Positions 58,046-64,000 of a DNA stretch of 64,000 nt are shown one piece after another. Source of the DNA: Malania oleifera (taxonomy: Eukaryota; Streptophyta; Magnoliopsida; Santalales; Ximeniaceae); NCBI RefSeq assembly GCF_029873635.1, contig NC_080426.1:50916093-50980092 (forward strand), written 5' to 3'. Each line of letters begins with the position of its first letter. Within the stretch, counting starts at the first letter, position 1. Made by a program: the position numbers and the translations under genes. The notes beneath the pieces are model-generated. The model saw only the letters and a list, made by a program, of their open reading frames with translations, did not search any database and was not told where the DNA came from.

Positions 58046-59128
58046 CGAACCAATTGTATTCTTCTAGAATTTTTTGTTAGCACATGACCAATTAAAAAAT
58101 TCATAGAAAAAGGTGTTCTTGGTTAATGCATTAATGCTTGTGTGAGATATGAATAAGTTCTTTGAAATTATAGTACACATGAATATGATGATGCTCTAAG
58201 TATGGGTTAATGAATATATACTTTCTACACATGAAAGGTATAACAGTGCCAATTGGATTTGATCCAAATTCAAAAGTTCATCGACACAACAGGAGGCTTC
58301 ATCAATGTTGTAGGTTTTATATCTATGTTTTGAGAAGAGTGAGGAGTATAGGATGGAAGGTGCAACTAATTTCCACAATTTAGCTTAGGCCTGATGTGAC
58401 TTTTTTTTTTTTTTTTTTTCAATTTAGAACTTTGATGCATACAATTCGAAACAATTTATAGATGGAGATAATGTTATCAAAATGTCCTAACAATTTGTAA
58501 TTTGACATTTGTTTGGATAGGATGAGAGGGAGTAGCACAAAAAGTGATTTGCGAAATAAAAATGAAGAAGAAAAGGAATTGAGGGAGGATTAAAATTAAG
58601 TACAAATGGAATTGCCTTTGGAATGCAATTACTGCGTTTGATTAACATGGGATAATTGCAGGAATTCTAGTTTTGATTTCTTTCTAATGTTTGCTATTTC
58701 ACAATGACTCTTATTACTTTGGTCTTATTTATTATTACTACATTGTTATTATTTTATTTTAATTATTATTAGTTATTATTTTTATTATAATAATAACTAA
58801 TGTTGTTACTATTTATTTATTTTTATACTTTTTTAATATAAATGAATTTGATTCCATAAAATGGAGAGGGATTATAGCTCATACGAACTGGAACCACAAT
58901 TTCACCATTACGGACTAGAATCATGATTCCATATATATTATTTTTTTTCTGTTTTAGTTTTTTAAAATTTACTCTTAATTTTTATTGAATAGTTTTTAAC
59001 TGCCTAAAATTAACCCAAAAATTACTCATACTAGCAATACTAATATTGCACTCTAATTCAAAGATGGGTTCTAACTATATTGAAAATCTATTCACACATT
59101 TTAAATTTTAATTCAAATTCAAGTGCTT
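58046..59128. other. AT-rich intergenic DNA
   Basis: Non-coding. It includes a T23 tract (about 58399-58421) and long AT-rich stretches. No domain, RNA gene or clear repeat pair is seen. Confidence 0.5.
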
Positions 59129-59689
59129 TATTGTTTATGGTGTGACTTTTATACTTCAGGAGTTTCTAAACAAAGGGAAAAACATATGGATGTGGTCTTG
59201 GTGCAGGGGCATCAGTAAAGACTCGTCGACGAGTGGACAGAATCATCGACAAGTGACCTTCTCTAGCTCGTAGACGAGTGCCCTGTTCTCGTCAACGAGT
59301 GGTCGCTAGGCTGCGAGAAAGAATTTAAATTTTGAATTTGAACATTGGAATAGTTGGGTATTCGGAGAAAAACTTCTGAGGGGTTGTTATATACATATTT
59401 CAAAATGTAAGAGAGTAAGAGAGGGGTGAGAGAAGGAGAGAAGATCATTGAGTGTACATCTTTGATTTTCATAGTGAAATCTCTTGCCAGTTGCTTTCGT
59501 GGATGTAGGCTTTACCGAACCACGTAATTCTTGGTGTCGTTGCTCTTATCTTTACTCTCTTTACATTGCTATGGTTTTAGAATGTTTTCTGTTTATCACT
59601 ATTTTGTTTGTTGCAAGTATGCATGTGTGATCCTTTATACAATGTTCATTCCACTGCGCATTGTTGAGAGAGGCTACCATTTTTTCACA
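59129..59689 (+). repeat. 5' LTR of Copia P
   Basis: It is 561 bp. The first two bases read TA where the 3' copy has TG, and it ends TTTTTTCACA. It contains CTCGTCGACGAG, CATCGACAAG, CTCGTAGACGAG and CTCGTCAACGAG at 59222-59300, upstream of GTTATATAC near 59387. Confidence 0.82.
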
Positions 59690-59712
59690 ATAATTGGTAT
59701 CAAAGCATGTTG

Positions 59713-61890
59713 TATGGCTTCCAAATTTAAGGATCTCGTGTTGTAACAAGGCATGGTGAAGGTTTATGCAAAATTCAACCGGATAGCATGGATACAACGA
59801 CTTGGAATGAATTGGGAGCAATCATTCATCTTGTTTGGTTAAGGACGTGTTGTATCATGTCATGGATGAGAATTCTCCGGCATTAGTTTGGTGAAAATAG
59901 GAATGTCGATATATGTCTAAGGGTTCGTAAAAATTTGCAATTGTAGTGAAGAAAGACTCAAAATGTAGTGTTGGAGATATGTTACGTGTTTCATCGAGTT
60001 TGGAGTGCCTCACGGGTGATTCTTGAATCTTAGTCATCTGATGCTTTTATCCTAGAAAATGGTTTGGCACTGACAGGTTAGTTTATACTGGTTTTATTTT
60101 GATGGAAAATGATATTTCATGCAAAATATTTTTTATTGGAAATGTCAAAATCAAAATGTATGAGTGTGTTGTAAAAGTCATATGTAATGTAAAGCATGAA
60201 TCGGGTCTAAGGAAGAATGGTATTTTCATTGGAAATTTTAGACCGTAATGAATATTGTTACGAGTATGAATGTGAAGAAATGAAAATGTGTGGTAACTTG
60301 ATAGTGATGAAAGGGGATAAAGTAGCGGGAAATATCTTTGCACTACGGGATGTTACAGTTGTAGGTGGAGTTGCAACTATTGAGTCTGAGTTGGGTTTCT
60401 TATGGCATATGCGGTTAGAGCATATGAATGACCACATATATTCAGATGTTTGAGAACCAATGATGATAACATCAGGGGATAGACATATGTTTTTCGTGGG
60501 ATTATCACAAAGGGTCTTGGTGTACTTCATGTAGTGGTTGAGGTGGAGAACTAGATCGGGAGAGAGATTTTTCAAGTCAAACATTGGGGCTAAGTACGCT
60601 GGTTTTGTTCAAGAAGTTTTGTGAGTAGGGCAGGTTATATGCAGGGCTTGCATGGTACTTCTTGGTGAAGTCAATGAGTATGATGCATTTCTCGTGTAAT
60701 CAATCCCCAAAGGTATCGCTAGATAGGAAAGTTACAGGTGAATGGTGGGCAGGTTTTGCGGTAGACTACTCGGTTGTGAGTGGATGTCCACTGGTGCACT
60801 ATTCTAGTGATGGAGGATCTAGGCTTGGTGTTGTGTTCGGATAATATATATTTTTGGGTTATAAGAAAGGTGGGTGCAAGCTAAGTGATCCTATGACAAA
60901 CAAAAGGGTGATTGAGGACATGACTTTTTGGTGATAAAGTCATGGGGTAGCATACTCAAGTAAAGGAAGAAAAACAAATGCCAGAAAATTGCAGTAGCAG
61001 TAATCATGTCATTTAGGTGGAGTTAGGAACTCAAGGAAAAAATGCGAGGAGTTCTATTTCGAGTCAACAGTATCATGGTTTGAATGGGCATGTGATGTAG
61101 GTAGAGCAACAGACTCAGGGCAAAGATGATATTGTTAATATTGCAGGGAGTTTTCAACTCAGGAGACCAGTAGTGTCACGGTGGACTCATGTTACTATCA
61201 GACCACTACTCAAGTGTGTGAGTTGGTGAGGCTTCTAGTGTGGAAGAGGGTGATAGGATGTCATGGAATGATATATCTGTTGTGTGTGAATGGCATGTTA
61301 TTGGCTGGAAAGACTTTGTCTGAGGCTAATCAGTTGGATACTCTATTGGAAGATTTTGACATGAATGTGTTGGGTAAGGCCAAGATGGGTTTTGGTTTGC
61401 TGATTTGTTTGAACAAAATTGCAAGGAGATTGGTGTTATCTCAGGGTGGCTTTGTGGATAGAGTTACAGGGAGATTGGTGTTATCTCAGGGTAGCTTTAT
61501 GGACAGAATTGCAAGAAGACTTTTGTTTGCTGTCTCAGAGGAGTTTTGTGGAGAATCTATATGGAATGTATACCGCTCGGTACCCAAGGACAGGCTGTGA
61601 TGTCCGGGATATGTCAAAAGTCCTCCATGATTGTACAATGGGGTGTTTCAGTTGGCAACAGAATGGATTGTTAGTTTTTAGTTTTGTTGAAAACTATACA
61701 AGGGGCTTTGGTAATATAAAGCTTGCAGTAGCTTATGTGTTTACTGTTGTGGGATGTTCTTATTGGAAGCCTAGGGTGAAGTCTTCGGGTGTTGTATCTA
61801 GAACTGTATTGAGTTTGATGGTAGAAGCTGAAGCTGCCATTGGCAAGTTCAAGCGACGTTGCTTAGACTTGGTGCATGTCTCCAAGTGCT
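59713..61890 (+). pseudogene. gag-pol fragments of Copia P
   Basis: A gag start MASKFKDLV (59710s) is followed by broken frames. A protease-flank block (DRLVYTGFILMENDISCKI, about 60075) comes next. A pre-integrase block follows (GNLIVMKGDKVAGNIFALRD, LWHMRLEHMNDH; 60280-60440). Short integrase relics come next. The RT piece at 61181-61600 contains YLLCVNGMLLAGKTLSEANQ, where the YVDD box is lost (CVNG), and a 15-residue segment repeated in tandem. No domain is complete. Confidence 0.72.
61421..61555 (+). repeat. 45-bp in-frame triplication in P
   Basis: Units at 61421-61465, 61466-61510 and a diverged third at 61511-61555. The first two share AGATTGGTGTTATCTCAGGG and encode ARRLVLSQGGFVDRV and TGRLVLSQGSFMDRI. 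Element B has one copy of the matching RT segment (GRLWLSQGGYVEKLL). Confidence 0.8.
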
Positions 61891-61992
61891 AGAAGGGAGA
61901 TGGCCCCAACCGAACATTCAGAGTTTAAGGTGGAGCAGTCAGATATGTTTTTTGGATTCTCTTAAGGGGTGTATAATCACCAAGGTGGAGAT

Positions 61993-62498
61993 TGTTGTTT
62001 ACGGTGTGGCTCTTATACTTCGGGAGTTTATAAGCAAAGGGAAAAACATGTGGATGTGGTCTTAGTGCAGGGCAACAGCAAAGACTCGTCAACGAGTGGC
62101 CTTCTCTAGCTCGTAGATGAGTGCCCTATTCTCGTCGACGAGTGGTCACTGGGTTGCGAGAAATAATTTAAATTTTGAATTTGAATGTTAGAGTGGTTGG
62201 GTATTCGGAGGGAAACCTCTGAGGGGTTGTTATATATGTCATTCTGGGCATATTTCAAAATGTAAGAGAGTACGAGATGGGTGAGAGAAGGAGAGAAGAT
62301 CATTGAGTGCATATATTTGATTTTTATAATGAAATCTCTTATCGATTGCTCCTGTGGATGTAGGCTTTATCGAATCACATAATTCCTAGTGTCGTTGCTC
62401 TTATCTTTACTCTCTTTTCATTGCTATGGTTGTGAAATGTTTTCTATTTATCATCATTTTGTTTGTTGCAAGTATGTATGTGTGATCATTTATACAAT
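61993..62498 (+). repeat. 3' LTR of Copia P, truncated
   Basis: It starts TGTTGTTTACGG after the polypurine tract and matches 59129-59640. Identity is lost after TTTATACAAT, so about the last 50 bases are missing. The palindrome cluster is at about 62083-62145. Confidence 0.82.
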
Positions 62499-63230
62499 TG
62501 TGAAAAATATTTTCCATTTACACTGTATTTTGGGAACAAATATTTTGAATCTTAAATTTGAATTTGTATAGATTTGAAAAATATTAAACACAATTTTGTG
62601 TTACATTTGTTCAAATCTACACAAACCCAAATTCAAGGCACTATATTTTTTTTTCCAAATAATACGACAATATAACCCCATTTTTAAAATTTTTAACACT
62701 TGTATAAAAAAAAAAAAATGAAACATTAAGGTGATATTTTTATAATTATATTTTTTTTCTTCGTATCCACAAATCCCCAGTGATCATATGTAAACAAAGA
62801 AAACAAAATTTAAAAAGCTTGCTACATAAGATAAACTTATCATTTTAGGTTGTGATAAGTTTAGATGGAATAGTCTCGTATTATGCAATGTTCCCTTATT
62901 GGGCTCGAGGTCCCATAAACAATATTTGGAATAATATTTTATTAAAATATTAAACATAAATTCTTTATATCAAAAGTGTGTGCTTCTAAGTTTTAAAAGT
63001 TTTTGACTGATTGTAAGTTGTGTCAAAAGTGCGTGCCCCTATTAATGTATTATTGTTGTATAAATTATTATTAGTTAATTAATAATTAATTTTATTTATT
63101 AATAATCACTCTATCATTTTAAGAATTTATAACTTAAGTAGCGATTAAGAGTATTTATTTAATTAAGATATTTTTTATGATTCTAAATTTATAAACGATA
63201 GTTATGGAACTCTCAACAAAAACGTCACAT
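62499..63230. other. AT-rich intergenic DNA with a hairpin repeat
   Basis: This holds the hairpin element at 62551-62637, several A or T tracts and a TTATT-rich stretch (63050-63130). No coding region is supported. Confidence 0.5.
62551..62637. repeat. foldback (MITE-like) hairpin
   Basis: The left arm 62551-62578 and right arm 62610-62637 are 28-base inverted repeats with four differences, all A/G transitions. The loop contains its own palindrome AACACAATTTTGTGTT (62588-62603). Weaker complementarity continues outward to about 62525 and 62665. It is possibly a miniature inverted-repeat transposon. The family is unknown. Confidence 0.6.
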
Positions 63231-63649
63231 TTAAAAACCACATTAACTCGTCCGACGGAGGAATGTTACTGCCAACAACGGTGACGGCAAGAAGCCGTTC
63301 TCAATACGCACTGAAATCTACACCGTTAAATGAGTATAAAAAACTCTCACGGTACTTCCCCGATGCTTCCACGTCACCAAAGTCAGAAAGCTAATTCACT
63401 TATTCAGCGGTACAATCTGCCACAATAAGATCTCTCCACGACCTGATTTGAGGCGCTGGGAGCCCGATACGTCTTGGTCTCTCCACAGGGGCAAAATCGT
63501 CCATAAAATCCCCTCAAATACCTCGTAGCTTCAACGCCACTTTCTAAAGAGACGGAGCGAGAGTGAACAGTAGAGAGAGAGTTTTCATCGCAGCTTCACC
63601 AGGAGATCTAGGGTTTTTAGAGAGAGAGAGAGAGAAGGAAGAGTTCGCC
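63231..63649 (+). promoter_or_regulatory. promoter and 5' UTR of the eIF1A gene
   Basis: A GC-richer region than its left flank. A TATAAA lies at 63335-63340, about 310 bases from the start codon. A telo-box-like motif (TAGGGTTT, 63609-63616), common near plant translation-factor and ribosomal genes, lies in the leader, followed by a GA repeat (63619-63634). A leader intron cannot be excluded (possible acceptor CATCGCAG near 63592). Confidence 0.55.
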
Positions 63650-64000
63650 ATGCCGAAGAACAAGGGCAAGGGAGGTAAGAATCGCAAGAGAGGGAAGAAC
63701 GAAGCCGACGACGAGAAGCGAGAGCTCGTCTTCAAGGAAGACGGTCAAGAGTACGCACAGGTGCTTCGGATGCTCGGCAACGGGCGGTGCGAGGCCATGT
63801 GCATCGACGGTACGAAGCGCCTCTGCCACATCCGCGGCAAGATGCACAAGAAGGTCTGGATCGCCGCCGGCGATATAATCCTCGTCGGCCTCCGTGACTA
63901 CCAGGACGACAAGGCCGACGTCATCCTCAAGTACATGCCCGACGAGGCTCGTCTCCTCAAGGCCTACGGCGAGTTGCCGGAGAACACCAGGCTCAACGAG
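63650..64000 (+). CDS. EIF1A: eukaryotic translation initiation factor 1A, 5' part
   Basis: The ATG at 63650 begins [17 protein letters not shown], the basic N-terminal tail of eIF1A. It is followed by the S1-like OB-fold ([79 protein letters not shown]). The frame is open for 117 codons to the window edge. The family is about 145 residues, so only the acidic C-terminal tail should be missing. eIF1A binds the 40S subunit and promotes scanning and start-codon selection in the cytosol (family knowledge). There are no stops or odd residues, and codons are GC-rich compared with the AT-rich surroundings. It looks like a functional gene and not part of a transposon. Confidence 0.95.
   Translation, partial: MPKNKGKGGKNRKRGKNEADDEKRELVFKEDGQEYAQVLRMLGNGRCEAMCIDGTKRLCHIRGKMHKKVWIAAGDIILVGLRDYQDDKADVILKYMPDEARLLKAYGELPENTRLNE

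Larger units (their letters stand above)
59129..62498 (+). mobile_element. Copia relic P (Tnt1/TORK-like), internally deleted
   Basis: A small Copia element with LTRs 59129-59689 and 61993-62498 but only 2.3 kb between them. The primer-binding site TTGGTATCAAAGC (59694-59706) and polypurine tract CCAAGGTGGAGA (61980-61991) define orientation. It is a relative of element B: its protease-flank block and RT fragments match B's in order. Most of gag, integrase and RT is gone. The 3' LTR is cut at about 62498, so no TSD can be shown. Confidence 0.8.

Overview
The window looks like nuclear DNA of a flowering plant. Two ordinary host genes sit at its edges: the 3' part of a POB1/LRB-type BTB-BACK gene (left, + strand) and the 5' part of an eIF1A gene (right, + strand, running off the window). 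About 60 kb of LTR retrotransposons lies between them. The overall base composition is AT-rich, microsatellites are common, and one SINE tail lies in the presumed POB1 intron. I cannot name the species.

Nearly everything from 2.6 to 58.0 kb reads as one nested structure, worked out by matching LTR pairs, 5-bp target-site duplications (TSDs) and reading frames that resume after each insertion. Outermost is Copia element A (+, 2611-58045). Copia element B (+, 3884-48138) sits in A's gag. Solo LTR C sits in B's gag, and a SIRE-like, pol-less Copia element G (-, 9196-46386) sits in B's reverse transcriptase. G's left LTR holds solo LTR J, which holds solo LTR I. G's gag holds solo LTR H at a zinc knuckle and a long LTR-like element M (21723-44021). 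M holds a Tekay-like Gypsy element E (+, 23387-39296) and solo LTR K. E's protease region holds a second Tekay-like Gypsy element F (-, 26791-34921). A separate Copia element N (-, 49911-55987) lies between A's integrase and reverse transcriptase. The deepest chain is A>B>G>M>E>F, six levels.

Right of A are about 1 kb of featureless AT-rich DNA, a deletion-derived Copia relic P (59129-62498), a small hairpin repeat, and the eIF1A promoter and 5' coding region. No retroelement is intact: each carries stops, frameshifts, lost catalytic residues or truncated LTRs. F and N keep the most recognisable coding domains.

The most interesting non-gene signal is in the LTRs. Several families that differ elsewhere carry clustered CG-containing palindromes related to TCGTCGACGA on the upstream side of a TATAAATA box. 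The Gypsy-type LTRs also share a short box with a TGAGA-N4-TCTCA inverted core. Coordinates of insertion edges were read by eye and should be good to a few bases where a TSD is quoted, less so elsewhere.
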